This document shows positions 1 through 11,007 of a stretch of DNA of 64,000 nucleotides, piece after piece; the stretch's first letter is position 1; every line of letters begins with the position of its first letter. The stretch is from Rhodocollybia butyracea (lineage: Eukaryota > Basidiomycota > Agaricomycetes > Agaricales > Omphalotaceae). The stretch covers positions 25,895-89,894 of the forward strand of contig JADNRY010000251.1 in the NCBI GenBank assembly GCA_015501585.1, given 5' to 3'. The notes under the pieces were generated by a model that did not search any database, was not told where the DNA came from, and saw only the letters and a program-made list of their open reading frames with translations. The position numbers and the translations under genes are program-made.

Positions 1-1
1 A

Positions 2-961
2 GAGAAGTCTTCGTCCAAGTCATCGACAAAGTCGACAGACAGTAGTGATTGTACTGGAATTGCCATGCCAGTACCTAGACTGCCGGACGAACGCCCGCCA
101 GTAGTGCCGGAAATCTATAGGAATACATTGTACTCGAACACCTCGACAGGAAAATGGAAAGATTCCATGCTCAATGTATTGCAGGCAATAGGTCCATCAT
201 CCATAACACATAGAAACTATGTGGGATTTGGACAAGTAGGAGAATTACCTCCTACAATAGGCAAATTGCTATTAAAACAGCGAGGCTATACAGACTCACG
301 TCAAAGACGTCTGTCATCGCTACCAGATATGCCGACACCTATGTTCCTTGCAGGAACAGGATATACGCCTAAAATGAGACAAAGTCCCACTGGGAGAACT
401 TCTCCAGCACCAAGAGGACCGAGGTCACTCCCGATACCGCCCAAATCCAGGGCTACAACACCGAAGTCAAATGACTTCATATTTGAAGAGCCAGAAATAA
501 TATCTGACTCTGCGGCGCAACTTACGGATCACACTCGTAATGCATTCGGAGTGTTGGCGACACCGTCAACGCCCATAAATATATTGTCCACATTTGTGGA
601 TGACAAAGCTACCATTAAAATGGAATTCGTGCGTGAAGCAGCCACGGAACGCGAAGCTCAAGAAGCACTTGAGCGAGACAATGCTCATATCAACAACGAT
701 ACAGCCAATCCAAGCGTGAAACCACACAAGACTAAAAACAAAGGCAAGGGCAAAGCCCCAGCCCCCATGCAGATAGTGGTAGAAGGGTCTCATGACACTA
801 CTGCCAATATCAATGCACCTAGTGTGCGCAATCCAACGCGGCTGTCCTCACCTGAGGAATGGGCTGCTTACCTCGCTAGCCCCTCTGGGGCTAAAACTCC
901 TCTAGCCGGCGTATACCGGCGCCGTTCTGATAGAGCTATCAGTATGCGTACTCATTGGTAA
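2..961 (+). CDS. Unrecognised ORF of an LTR retrotransposon, 5' partial
   Basis: The frame is open from the window edge (base 2) to a TAA at 961, so the first ATG at 65 need not be the start. The part upstream of that ATG is Ser/Lys/Thr rich. The rest is hydrophilic, with Pro/Ser-rich and Lys-rich stretches near residues 110-140 and 220-235 counted from the ATG, and no recognisable protease, reverse transcriptase, RNase H or integrase motif. It lies 0.8 kb upstream of a polypurine tract and an LTR start, so it probably belongs to that element, in the place where an extra 3' gene would sit. It could be a diverged gag-like protein; I do not recognise the family. Confidence 0.45.
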   Translation, partial: EKSSSKSSTKSTDSSDCTGIAMPVPRLPDERPPVVPEIYRNTLYSNTSTGKWKDSMLNVLQAIGPSSITHRNYVGFGQVGELPPTIGKLLLKQRGYTDSRQRRLSSLPDMPTPMFLAGTGYTPKMRQSPTGRTSPAPRGPRSLPIPPKSRATTPKSNDFIFEEPEIISDSAAQLTDHTRNAFGVLATPSTPINILSTFVDDKATIKMEFVREAATEREAQEALERDNAHINNDTANPSVKPHKTKNKGKGKAPAPMQIVVEGSHDTTANINAPSVRNPTRLSSPEEWAAYLASPSGAKTPLAGVYRRRSDRAISMRTHW

Positions 962-978
962 CCTCCCGCAGGCCAACC

Positions 979-1593
979 ATGCCTGCTAATACGCCACCTC
1001 ATGTCGCTGCGCGATATTATTTGTTGGCGGCTGAAGTTATACTTCGGCCAAACTATTATAACAATTTGGTCACTAGTGGCCAAATTACTATTGCTACTGG
1101 GACACCTGTCCCTCCAATCGCGTTTGACGACTCGTTCAACGCCACCATGCTGTCTGTGGCAAGGTTCTTCGCTGAACAAGGGCTGACGGTCGCAGACATC
1201 GAGGACGCAGCATTTTACGCTGCTAATTGGGTATATTCATACGCACCGAGTAACTCGGACGTAATATTCGCCGCTAACGCGTTACGCGCTAGCTTCACTT
1301 CAAATGTACACGTACCATTAGGGTACAACAAAGACTACTGGGTCCCTGGGGTAGGAATTGTTCCTGGCCCCGCACAAGTTATAAATGCACACATTCATAA
1401 CAACGCTGTTTCAAATACAGCCTCTTCAAGCAACACGGGGGCAGTCGCTCCCCCAACTACATCCGCAACGACAACGTCGTTTGCACATAACGCCACCCCC
1501 GTCGTGGCAAACAATTCAGTCAGCGTTTGCATCTGCTGCAGTGCCCGCTACATCCATCGCTCCTTCCACCAAAGCAGCAACTATGTCCGCTGA
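979..1593 (+). CDS. Second unrecognised ORF of the same LTR element
   Basis: The first ATG is at 979, 17 bases after the preceding stop and in a different frame. The product is about 204 aa. Its first two-thirds look globular and Ala/Asn rich with many aromatic residues; the last third is Thr/Ser/Asn rich. No catalytic motif is visible. It ends about 130 bases before the polypurine tract of the 3' LTR, supporting membership of the retroelement. It could be the 3' half of one protein joined by frameshifting to the upstream ORF, or a separate accessory protein. Confidence 0.4.
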   Translation: MPANTPPHVAARYYLLAAEVILRPNYYNNLVTSGQITIATGTPVPPIAFDDSFNATMLSVARFFAEQGLTVADIEDAAFYAANWVYSYAPSNSDVIFAANALRASFTSNVHVPLGYNKDYWVPGVGIVPGPAQVINAHIHNNAVSNTASSSNTGAVAPPTTSATTTSFAHNATPVVANNSVSVCICCSARYIHRSFHQSSNYVR

Positions 1594-1733
1594 AGCCGTT
1601 CAGCAGATGGATGAGACGTGAGTCTTGAAGGTTATGCCAACCTTCGAGGCGCCCCGCGTTACGCCAACACTGGAGTCTCCTATCCACCTATATCATCGCC
1701 TCGCTTCTGCGAAGCTTGTCTTGCGGGGGAGGG

Positions 1734-1951
1734 TGTAACAGCTATGCCGTTACTGGTCTTAAGGCGCTGCATCACCATTTAATTTCTTTATATTCAATAT
1801 ATTCACTTTTTCTATATACTGCATACCGTATGACTTACATAAGTAAGTCTTCTTTTATACTGGTACACTACATGCTATAAAGCTTGTCGTGTTCACTCGT
1901 GTGAATTAAGCAACGCCTCGTAGAGGCCTTACAGCCTTGCAACTACTGACA
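1734..1951 (+). mobile_element. 3' LTR of an LTR retrotransposon
   Basis: A purine-rich tract at 1722-1733 (tgcgggggaggg) is followed at once by TGTAACAG, the usual polypurine-tract/LTR border. The proposed end ...TACTGACA falls at 1951, where homology to a hAT transposase begins, giving a 218-bp LTR with TG...CA ends. Direction matches the two upstream ORFs. The 5' LTR lies outside the window, so neither LTR identity nor target duplication can be tested here. Confidence 0.5.
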
Positions 1952-2785
1952 TGTCCCGTACAAGCAAGCCCATGCTCTCCATTGTACACAGCATATTTCG
2001 AGAGCTCCAAGCTGATATCCAGAATAACCTACGCAACCTTCCAGAAAATACACCCCATCAAATCAAAACTGGCATGCTAGCTGCTCACCGAAAGCTCAGC
2101 GACTATTACACCAAGTTTGATGAGTCGCCGTTCTACCTGTGGTCTAGTCGCGAGTATTTTCATTTAACTATATGCATTTTTCTTACATTGCTTGGCAGTT
2201 CTCGATCCAAGGATTATGTACATCAGACTTGCAGAAGACTTCAGAGATGATTTCACCCTTGCTGCCTTCGTTGAGGATTCAAAGAAGGGCCTTCAGGAGT
2301 ACTACAAACGCCACTATGAGGGCACAGTTCAGCCAGCTAGCACAGGACGGGGTGTTGAGCCGGATATCCGTTCAAATCCAAGTTCTGGATCGCCACAGAA
2401 GCGGAGCTTTATCTCACGTTACAAGGGACTTACCATTGTTAAAGATGAGCTTGATGAGTTTTTCAAGCTCTCACCTGAAGATATTGACCGCTGTGACCCC
2501 ATCCAATGGTGGTTTGCTCGCCATGCACAATTCCCAAATCTTTATCACTTTGCTCATGATATTTTGGCCATTCCAGGTACATTTCTCTAAACTTTATCTA
2601 CAATGAGCTTATCATAATAATTAGGCTCTGCCGTTGCTGTTGAGCGAGTTTTTTTGGGTGGGCGAGATACTATTTCATTGCGCCGAGCTAGCCTCAAGCC
2701 TGAAACTATTTGTGCACTTATGGTTGTGAAGCATAGGCTTTGTTTGGTACGTAATGCGGTTCTTGAGCTGACTAGAGAAGAATAG
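1951..2785 (+). pseudogene. hAT transposase, C-terminal part, truncated by LTR insertion
   Basis: Exons 1951-2146, 2199-2576 and 2625-2785 join to one frame of 245 codons, with introns 2147-2198 and 2577-2624. The product ends in a hAT dimerisation domain: a conserved Asp-Pro-Arg segment after intron 1, a DELDEFF...WW core in exon 2, and after intron 2 the SAVAVERVF...GG...R..L motif. A hAT transposase is normally over 600 residues, so the zinc finger and RNase H-like catalytic core are missing. The apparent ATG straddles the LTR junction and is not a native start. Frame and splice signals in the remainder are intact, so the break is recent. Confidence 0.8.
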
Positions 2786-2982
2786 AAGTATGTAAGGTTA
2801 AATTTCTGCAGTACAATTGATCCGTATTTATCGTATGACCGGATTACGGCCGTATTTGTATGGTTACCGTACCGTTTTGGTTTTGAAAGTAAAATATACG
2901 GTACGGTGACAGCACTCACTGCCACCATATTTATCCGTACATTATACGGCCGTCACCATATACGGTATGGTGCAGAGCCCTA
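2786..2982 (+). mobile_element. 3' terminal region of the hAT element
   Basis: This AT-rich stretch contains inverted copies of ACGGTACGGTGAC / CCGTCACC-like motifs. Read on the minus strand it starts TAGGGCTCTGCACC, a hAT-type end. The 99-bp satellite resumes directly at 2983, so 2982 is the likely right end of the element whose transposase remnant lies upstream. Confidence 0.5.
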
Positions 2983-3345
2983 ACCTGGGTGTGATCTTTG
3001 GACAGGACAGGTATGGAACAGGTAAGAAGCAGCAAGATCCCAGATATGTACTAGCTATGCTCCACCAGGCATCCCAATAGAAACCAGGTATGATCCAGAA
3101 AGGCCACAGGTATGAAGCAGCAAGGCCCCAGTTGTGTAGCAGGGATGCCCCACCAGCCATCCACATAGAACCCAGGTGTGATCTAAGGACAGGACAGGTA
3201 CAGAACCAGTATGAAATAGCAAGGTCCCAGATATGTACCAGCTATGCTCCACCAAGCATCCAGATAGAAACCAGGTATGATCCACAGCGGCCACAGGTAC
3301 AGAACAGGTATGAAGCAGCAATGTCCCAGGTAGGTAAAGATGCAC
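2983..3345 (+). repeat. 99-bp satellite, plus orientation
   Basis: Monomers of about 99 bp alternate between two types: one carrying CACAGAGGCCACAGGTA and ending ...GTTGTGTACCAGGTATGCCC, the other carrying GGACAGGACAGGTA and ending ...ATATGTACCAGCTATGCTC. The dimer is about 198 bp. ORFs across it are artefacts of the period being divisible by three. The last part runs into a hAT-like end (TAAAGATGCACACGGGTCC) near 3334. Confidence 0.85.
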
Positions 3346-3610
3346 ACGGGTCCGAGTCCAAGTCGACTTGGACTCGTCAGACAGGTACCTGAAGCTCAAA
3401 AAAGTTGACCTGTGACTTGGCAAAGACCCGTGAGAACCTTGACTTGGACCTGCAAGTAATTTACACAAGTAGACCCACAGGTACCTGTGACCCAAGTCAG
3501 CACAGGTACCTGCAAGTATACTTGCAAGTATCTGGAAGAATTAAAATAAGAAAAGTAATTATATAGTACAACAACAAACAAACTGTAATTGATACAAAGT
3601 ATTAGCCAAA

Positions 3611-4115
3611 CTACAATAGCTCAATCTCGGAATCTGACTTGTCAGCATCAGCAACACTCTTTCCTTTTCCCTTGTGACGGCTTTTCAAATTACGCAGATA
3701 TGCAAGAACCTCATCAATAGGAACAAGACCAGCATCAATCCAGGAGTGTAAGACCATTCAACATCGCACAGTTTCAAACTCCAAGTTATGACATCTTTTG
3801 GAAACTTGAAGTCCACCATGCGAAAAGAGACGTTCAACAACAGTTCATGTAGCTAAAGGTTCGGAATCAAGATCAAAGAACAATAAAATGTAGTGCAAAA
3901 ATAATCACCAGGTGCAGTAAGATAATCTAAGCCCATACAAGCAAAGGCACATCAAGGTGTAATTTTTGCACCTGGCTTGTCTAATCGGGAGGCATGATAC
4001 TTGATTGGGTCAGTCTCAGCATCAACAGCACTGTTAAGAAAAGATTCAACAACATCCAAAGCAGCAGTACGTCCAAACTGATCAAGCTCTTTAAGGAGGC
4101 CATCAAGATCCTGAA
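3611..4115 (-). pseudogene. hAT transposase C-terminus, decayed
   Basis: Reading right to left, an exon encodes an Asp/Leu-rich helix ending in PIKYHASRLDKPGAKI. After a probable intron comes the hAT dimerisation motif VVERLFSHGG...R.HNLEFETV, then HSWIDAGLVP and a Lys-rich tail ending at 3611. Two in-frame stop codons interrupt the last exon. The flanking bases 3346-3610 hold repeated GTACCTGCAAGTA motifs typical of hAT subterminal regions and shared with the element at 4321-5697. This is probably a remnant of the autonomous partner of that element. Confidence 0.7.
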
Positions 4116-4149
4116 AATAAAATTAGAAGCAATAGTGAAATAAGAGTAA

Positions 4150-4320
4150 AACATACTATCCACAAAGGCCACAGGTACAGAACTGCTATGAAGCAGCAAG
4201 ACCTCAGTTGCATACCAGGTATGTCCCACCAGGCATCCAGGTAGAACCTGGGTGTGATCTATGGACAGGACAGGTACAGAACAGGTATGAAGCCCCAAGA
4301 TCCCAGATATGTACCAGCTA
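4150..4320 (+). repeat. 99-bp satellite block
   Basis: Continues the same two-monomer satellite in plus orientation, broken at 4320 by a hAT insertion exactly after the satellite sequence ACCAGCTA. Confidence 0.8.
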
Positions 4321-5697
4321 TAAAGATGTCCACAAGTCCAGATCCAGGTATACCCGGATCTGTTTCACAGGTACCTGTGGACCTCAAGGGGCTACCCGTG
4401 ACCCGCACGGATCTGTGGGGAACAGATATCGGGATCCGCAGGTATTTTAACACAGGTACTTGCAGATACTTGCGGATCCCAGTCAACACAGGTACTCACA
4501 AGTAACTTGTGAGTACCTGCAAGTATTTAGTACTTATACATGTAAGGTATGAGTGTGAGATATAGTACATAGAATAGAGCATGATGTGGTATGGAACAGG
4601 TATGAAGCCGCAAGATCCCAGATATGTACCAGCTATGCCCCACCAACCATACAGGTAGAACCCAGGTTTGATCCACAGGGGTCACAGGTATGGAGCAGGT
4701 GTGAAGCAGCGAGACCCCAGTTGTGTACCAGGTAGACCCAGGTGTGATTTACAGACAGGAGTCAGGCCAGGTATGGACCAGGTATGAAACAGCAAGGTCC
4801 TAGATATGTACCAGCTATGCTCCACCAAGCATCCATATAGAAACCAGGTATCATCCACAAAGGCCACAGGTACAGAACTGCTATGAAGCAGCAAGACCTC
4901 AGTTGCATACCAGGTAGAACACGGGTGTGATCTATGGACAGGATAGGTATCGAACAGGTATTTTGAAGCAGCGAGATCCCAGTATGGCCGTAAAAGTGTG
5001 TAATAAATCAGGGGTCTTTCCATTTGTTGCAATGTTCTCAAGTCCTGATGCACTCCAGTTCAACACAGCTGAATTGGCTACACAATGTGCCATAATAGAA
5101 AAAAATAAACCTCTCAGGCCAAGTTAGTGACCTGGTCATTGGAACTGTACTAGCACTACAAAGTAGTCTCCTATACATTTGCATACATAATTTCAACTTC
5201 AGTGAAGGACTCAAAGCTTGGGTCTCAGGAGTGGCAAGTTTCATGCTCACAGTCAGCTGTGATTGGGTGTGGGTGGGGCTGGGTGGGCACAATATGGCTA
5301 CTGCAGAGCCTTTCCCTGTGCTTGGATTGCATGTTTTGGCACTGGCACTTGGTGCTGAAGAACTAATATTTATTCATGCTGCCACAAACCTAAAGTGATG
5401 GTAGCATACATAAGCAATACTAATGCAGCTATAACCTCAGAAGGGGAGGTTGCTTTTGGGTGTGAGCATCTGGTGAGTATGTCCTTTGTAGCTGTGGCGC
5501 AATTCTGCCAATCTTGCCCTCCCCACAAATACTTGCAGGTACCTGCATGTAGCTCAAATTTCCTTGGATCAATACCAGTGACCCACACGGATCCGTGGGA
5601 AACAGATACCGGGATCTGCAGGTAGACATACCTGCAAGTATTCTCATGGTCATACCTGCGAGTACCTGCAGATAACCCGGACTCATGGACATCTTTA
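4321..5697. mobile_element. Non-autonomous hAT element with 8-bp target duplication
   Basis: The left end reads TAAAGATGTCCACAAGTCC and the right end, reverse-complemented, TAAAGATGTCCATGAGTCC. Flanks are the identical 8-mer ACCAGCTA (4313-4320 and 5698-5705), which belongs to the satellite monomer. Subterminal regions are full of GTACCTG, CAAGTA and CGGATC motifs. The interior (about 4583-4985) contains 99-bp satellite, and 4990-5530 shows no recognisable gene. No transposase is present, so movement would depend on a partner such as the decayed copy at 3611-4115. Confidence 0.75.
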
Positions 5698-5950
5698 ACC
5701 AGCTATGCTCCACCATGCATCCAGATAGAAACCAGGTATAATTCACAGAGGCTAGAGGTACTATTAAGCAGCAAGAGCCCAGATAGGTACCAGGTATGCC
5801 ACACCAAGCATCCAAATAGAAGCCTCGTGTGATCTAAGGACAGGCCAGGTATGAAACAGGTATGAAGCTGCAAGATCCCAGATATGGACCAGCTATGGAT
5901 CAGGTATGAAGCAGCAAAATCCCAGTTGTGTACCAGGCATGCTCAACAAC
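5698..5950 (+). repeat. 99-bp satellite block
   Basis: Satellite resumes on the right of the hAT element with the duplicated ACCAGCTA, and runs to about 5950. Bases 5951-6097 contain a short unique stretch that recurs at 7525-7595 (ATTTATTACACACTATTATGG core). Confidence 0.8.
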
Positions 5951-6097
5951 AAATTATAGGGCCTAGGATAACATGGTGATATGCCAGGAAGAACATTTAT
6001 GTAAATGCAAATCATTGCCCTAACATTGTTGCATTTGATGCACTTCACTCAGGCTGCCTGATTTATTACACACTATTATGGCCAAACTTCATACCTG

Positions 6098-6650
6098 TTA
6101 AACAATTTTACCAGAATGTTCACTAATGCTGTTTGGGAGGCGCATATAGAGCTCCTCTTCCAACTCACCATTAAGGAATGTGGTATCAACATCATGAGGG
6201 TGGAAGTGAAGGCCTAGATGCACAGCGAGGGCGCAAAGGACACAAATGGAGGTAAGTTTGACCAGAGGGGAAAATACCTTGTCAAAGTCTGAGCTAGGCA
6301 TCTGGGAGAAATGTTGAGCAACTAAGCATGCCTTGTGCCACTCAATGGTCCCATCAGGAAGGCGCTTAATGTTAAAGACAAGCTTGGAGCTAATAGCACA
6401 GTGACCTTTAGGCAAATTGTTAATAAACTCAAAATCTCCCAAATCAATGAGAGACTTGAGCTCTGTGTCTACAGCCTTCAGCCAAGAGGCCAAGTTAGGA
6501 CCGCGGAATGCTTCCTGCAGAGTGCGGGGCTCTGAGGCTCCCTGAGCATGGACAGTGGCCACAAAGGCCATGGCAACACCTTCTGCAACATCTGGTCTAT
6601 TGCCTGGTGCAGCTTCTGGAGGATCTGGGGCAATGTCAGGCTCTTCACGG
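6098..6650 (-). pseudogene. Ty1/Copia reverse transcriptase, N-terminal fragment
   Basis: The minus-strand frame shows the start of a Copia-type reverse transcriptase: a LQEAF..W..AVDTELKSL segment, then LPKGHCAISSKLVF, KACLVA.HFSQ, the FSPLVK..S.. segment, and DVDTTFLNGELEEELYM. This is the fingers/early palm part; the catalytic YVDD, RNase H and LTR are absent. It passes directly into satellite at about 6650. It may be a displaced part of a Copia copy like the half-element at 7734-10799. Confidence 0.8.
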
Positions 6651-6654
6651 AAGC

Positions 6655-7345
6655 AGGCAGGTATCTGTACCTGTGGCCTTACCTGTTTTCTACCAGGATG
6701 CATGGTGGAGCATAGTTGGTACATACTGGGGATGTTGCTGTTTCATACCTAGTTGGTACCTATCCTGACTCCTATCCGTAAATCACACGTGGGTTCTACC
6801 TGGATGGCTGGTGGAGCATACCTGGTACACAACTGGGGTCTTGTTGCTTCATACCTGTTCTGTATCTGTCCTGTCCATAGATCACACCTGCTTCATACCT
6901 GTTCCATACCTGTGGCCTCTGTGCATCATACCTGAGTTCTATCTGGATGCATGGTGGAGCATAACTCGTACATATCTGGGATCTTCCTGCTTCCTATGTA
7001 TTCCATTCCTGTCCTGTCTGTAGGGCACACTTGGGTTCTACCTGGATCCCTGGTGGGGCATACCTGGTATGCAACTGGGGTCTTCCTGCTTCATACCTGT
7101 TCTGTACCTGTGGCCTCTGTGGATCATACCTGGTTTCTATCTGGATGCATGGAGGATCATAGCTGGTACATATCAGGGATCTTGCGGCTTCATACCTGTT
7201 CTGTAACTGTCCTGTCTTTAGATCACACAAGGCTTTTATCTGGATGCTTGGTGGGGCATAACTTGTATGCAATGGGAGCCTTGCTGCTTCATCCCTGTTC
7301 TGTACCTGTAGCATCTGTGGTGTGGATCACACCCGGTTTCTATCT
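6655..7345 (-). repeat. 99-bp satellite, minus orientation
   Basis: Seven or so monomers of the same satellite in reverse orientation (TGGTGGAGCATAGCTGGTAC, CCTGTCCTGTCC). Orientation flips relative to the blocks on either side, so the array has been inverted or built from opposed blocks. Confidence 0.85.
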
Positions 7346-7419
7346 GGATGCACTGCCCTCAGGTTGGCTGGGGGGTCAGCCAGGTTGGCTTAAGGTTACT
7401 TGAGTGTAGGGGGCATTTT

Positions 7420-7733
7420 CCTGATGATGCTCCACCATGCATCCAGAGAGATCCCAGGTATGATCCACAGAGGCCACAGGTATGGAACAGGTATGAGGCA
7501 GCAAGACCACAGTTGTGTACCACTGTACCAGGTACCAACATTGTTGCATTTGATGGCTTCAATATCTGATTTATTACACACTATTATGGCCGTAATGGAG
7601 CAACAAGTTCCCAGTTATGTACCAGGTATGCTCCTCCATGCATCCAGATAGAACCCAGGTTTGATGCACAGAGGTCACGGGTACGGAACAGGTATGAAGC
7701 AGCAAGACCCCGGTTGTGTACCAGGTATGCCCC
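7420..7733 (+). repeat. 99-bp satellite block
   Basis: Plus-orientation monomers interrupted by the short unique insert at about 7525-7600, and cut at 7733 by a Copia LTR. Bases 7346-7419 are unassigned. Confidence 0.8.
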
Positions 7734-8037
7734 TGTTGAGTAAGTACAAACGTGTTCCGTGTAAGATAGCCTGTAGTATTTGATTTTCATTTTGGCTATT
7801 ATCTAACTTACTTGTACTTGTAGCTACTCACGTATGTAAGCTACCTCAGACGTTTACTCCGACTAGTATTCGCGCTGAGGTTAGCCTTTCTTTTATTCTC
7901 TTTGTATATTAGTTTACTTACTTATCCTGTACTAGTCCGTACATTTACTTTACAGGTATATGAGACGTTTACTCCGACTAGTATTCGCACTGAGTCCGTA
8001 CATTTACTTTACAGTGCTATAAGAAATTACTACAACA
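7734..8037 (+). mobile_element. 5' LTR of a Ty1/Copia retrotransposon
   Basis: Starts TGTTGAGTAAG, ends ...CTACAACA, and is followed by GGTTATTGGGCCC, a primer-binding-site-like sequence. Inside, GTTTACTCCGACTAGTATTCG and AGTCCGTACATTTACTTTACA each occur twice, an internal duplication. No matching 3' LTR is found downstream. Confidence 0.7.
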
Positions 8038-8100
8038 GGTTATTGGGCCCCGAGTTACCCTCCGTTCTGCTGCGTCTCCAGATAAAACAACCTGTTTACG

Positions 8101-10799
8101 ATGTCCTCCGTATCCCGCCAGGCTAGTCGTGCCGCTTCCCATGACCCTGAGGTCAATATTGAGGAAGAAGAAGAATTTACCCCTATTCATGAAACACCCC
8201 AAACTCCTATTTCTACCCGTATTCGTGCTACCGCGACCTCGAAGGCTGCGCCGAGCACACCCTTTTTGAATCCCGTTGAACCTCCTTCAAGCTTACAGCT
8301 CTTTACTCAGTGTACCGACCACTTCGCTCAGGTTCCACAACTTGATCCTAAAGGAAAAAATTTTACCCTCTTCAAGCAGCGATGGCATATTGCTATTGCC
8401 GCTGCCGGTATTGCCCATCTCTTCGACAAGAAATACAAGCCCCCCTAGTCAACCAACTGATCCGTCAGACCCGAATTACGAGAAAATCAGACTTACATGT
8501 ACTACACCAGAGTAGAAAAATCAGGCCCGTTCAGTCTTGGTTTCACGTCTTGGTGACCGCTTGATGCGCAAGGTCACTAGGAAATCCACTCGCGTATATG
8601 ACATTTGGTTGAATTTAGTCGAGGAACTGCAGGTAAAATCAGAGGTCATGATTCCGGATATGAAACAGAAATGGGAGCAAAATACCTTTGACCCAAGGAC
8701 TATGGAGCTCCCAGACTTCTTGGATTCTGACGTCGAGATGGTAGAAGAGATAGAAAATTGCGGTGGTTCAGTCTCTGATACAGAATATCGTTCCCATGTT
8801 TCTGAAAATCCTGCCAAACTCCTATAAAGACTACATCAACACAATCATCCAGGTTTATGACCTGAAGGGCGAAGTGTTGAAGACCGAAATGCTTATTTGT
8901 CTTCTCAAGAGTCACTGGAAGTACAAAAATCCCGAAGGAAGAGTCCGTAACAAGTCAGTATCAGCGAAGGACAAAGAAAAAGATGCAAAAGATACCGCAC
9001 TTACCGCTGAAGCCTCCTCCGCTAATGCTTCTGGGAATACACCAAATCGAGGAGGGCGAGGGGGCGGTCAACGTGGTTGTGGAGGACGTCGAGGTGGTGG
9101 TACCGGACAGGGACCTCGTTGCTATAATTGTAACGAATATGGTCATATTAGTCGCAACTGTCCAGCAAAAGGGTCAAAAACTAACTCACCTACAGGCAAC
9201 AAGAAAAACTCCACTAGCACTAAGGCACCAGAGAAGAAAAAGGACAAATCCGCCAATACTGTTGACGACTTCGCCTACCTCGCAGAGGATGATTCCGACT
9301 CAGACTCTGACCTTGATAGCCTATTCGATACTCCACCAGCGAGCGACTCCGAAAGTGATGAAGACCCATTCGAAAGTCTCATCAGCAATGACGATATGCC
9401 AGGGCTTGTACCCATTTCTGATTCGGACTCTGAGGAGGAATATCCCGAGTTTGAATTTGTACCAGCTCCCGCACCTTATTCAGAGTCAGACCCTGAAGAA
9501 GAAAAAGGAGAGACCGTACTCGAGAAGGCCAATTTTCGTGACCTCTACATCCTCTCCACAGACATTCCCTTTGCCGATCTTGATGCTGCTAAACACGTTA
9601 GCGGAGAAAGTGATGAGAAGGTATTCTCTCACATTCTCGACACTGGATGCACCAAGCATATGTCCCCTGATGGGACAATCTTTGATTCGGCACCCAGTGC
9701 TTGCCCTGCAAGACGTTTCCGTACAGCTACTAAAGGGGAATTCAGTGCGAATTTACGCGCTGATGCGAACGTTCGAGTAGGAGAGAAGAATGTACCGCTA
9801 CCAAATGCGTTGTATGTTCCCGAGCTTTCTAACACATTGATATCAATTGGAAGTCTTGATGATGCCGGATACACGATTACCTTTGGGGGTGGTCAAGCTA
9901 CCATTGTCAATGCTGATGGTGACCTTGTAGGTTGCGTCCCGAAATCCAATGGATTATATCGCATTGTTAGTGATATTACACCTGGGGAAGTCAATGCCGT
10001 GGTTGAGAAAGTCACATTGGAGGAAATGCACCGACGTATGGGCATATCTCCTATCCCACTGCGAGAAGGATGGTTGAAAACAGATTTGTTGAGGGAGTCG
10101 AACTTGAAAACATCGATGTTGACCAATGCGAGACTTGTATCTTCGCAAAACAATCTAGGAAACCAATTCCAAAGGTACGCCAAGGTGAACGTGCACAAAG
10201 TCTTGGAGAACACGTACACTCTGATGTTTGGGGTCCAGCATCGATAGAATCTAAAGGCGGAAAGCGTTACTTTGTTACTTTCACTGATGACAGTACACGC
10301 CTAACTCACCTCTTGCTGCTCCGCTTGAAAAGCGACACGTTCCGAGCTTACCAGCAATACGCGGCGCTCATGAAAAAATCTTTTCGGAGTAACTATCCAG
10401 ATTTTCCATTCAGATGGAGGTGGCGAATATATGAGCAAGGAATTTATAACTCACCTACGTGATAATGGAATAGTCCACCGAGTCACTATACATGACACTC
10501 CCGAAGAGAACAGCGTTGCGGAACGCCTAAACCTCATACTACTTCAGCGAGTCTGAGCTATGCTTCATGCTAGCAATCTACCAAAGTCTCTATGGGCCGA
10601 ATGCGTAACTCACGCTGTTTGGTTGAAGAACCGCACGCCGACTCATGCCCTAGCCGACAAAACTCCCTATGAAGCGGCATATGGAAAGAGGCCAAATGTT
10701 GCTAATACACCGGAATGGGGAGCAAAGGTCTTCGTGCTAAAGAAATCCATTTCTAAACTCGACATTAGAAACCAGAGTTGGACGATGGGTTGGCCATAA
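8101..10799 (+). pseudogene. Ty1/Copia gag-pol, frameshifted and 3' truncated
   Basis: Gag begins at ATG 8101, 63 bases after the LTR. Frames change near 8440, 8800 and 10080, and beyond 10462, so several indels are present. Landmarks in order: gag; a CCHC zinc knuckle CYNCNEYGHISRNC at 9120-9161; an acidic linker; the aspartic protease motif LDTGCTKHM near 9636-9662; a gag-pre-integrase region; integrase motifs HSDVWGP and FTDDSTR near 10215-10290; and a late integrase segment WAECVTHAVWLKNRTPTHAL near 10580-10640. Reverse transcriptase, RNase H and 3' LTR are absent; sequence runs into satellite at about 11008. Confidence 0.88.
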
Positions 10800-11007
10800 T
10801 GACAGTACCAAAGAAATTGAAGTCAGTCAGGGGCACAGAATCTGGTGGCCGGACACGAAAACAGTTGGAATTGAGCGGTCTGTTATTTTTAGGCGCGAAG
10901 ATAATGAGATTCGAGGTTTCATTGAGGTGGAAGAGAGAGAGAGTGATGTTGGACTTGAGGGGGAGAGAGTTGAAGTTGAAAGGGCCCCAATCAACGTTGA
11001 CAAGCCC

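Noticed and set aside
955..979. TTG start at 955 overlapping the preceding stop
   Set aside because: TTG initiation is not expected in a fungus; the first ATG at 979 is preferred.
6811..7403. Long open frames across the 99-bp satellite
   Set aside because: The 99-base period is divisible by three, so frames stay open in several phases; translations just repeat.
8983..9780. 265-codon plus-strand frame overlapping Copia gag-pol
   Set aside because: Shadow frame of the real gag/protease frame, which carries the zinc knuckle and protease motif.
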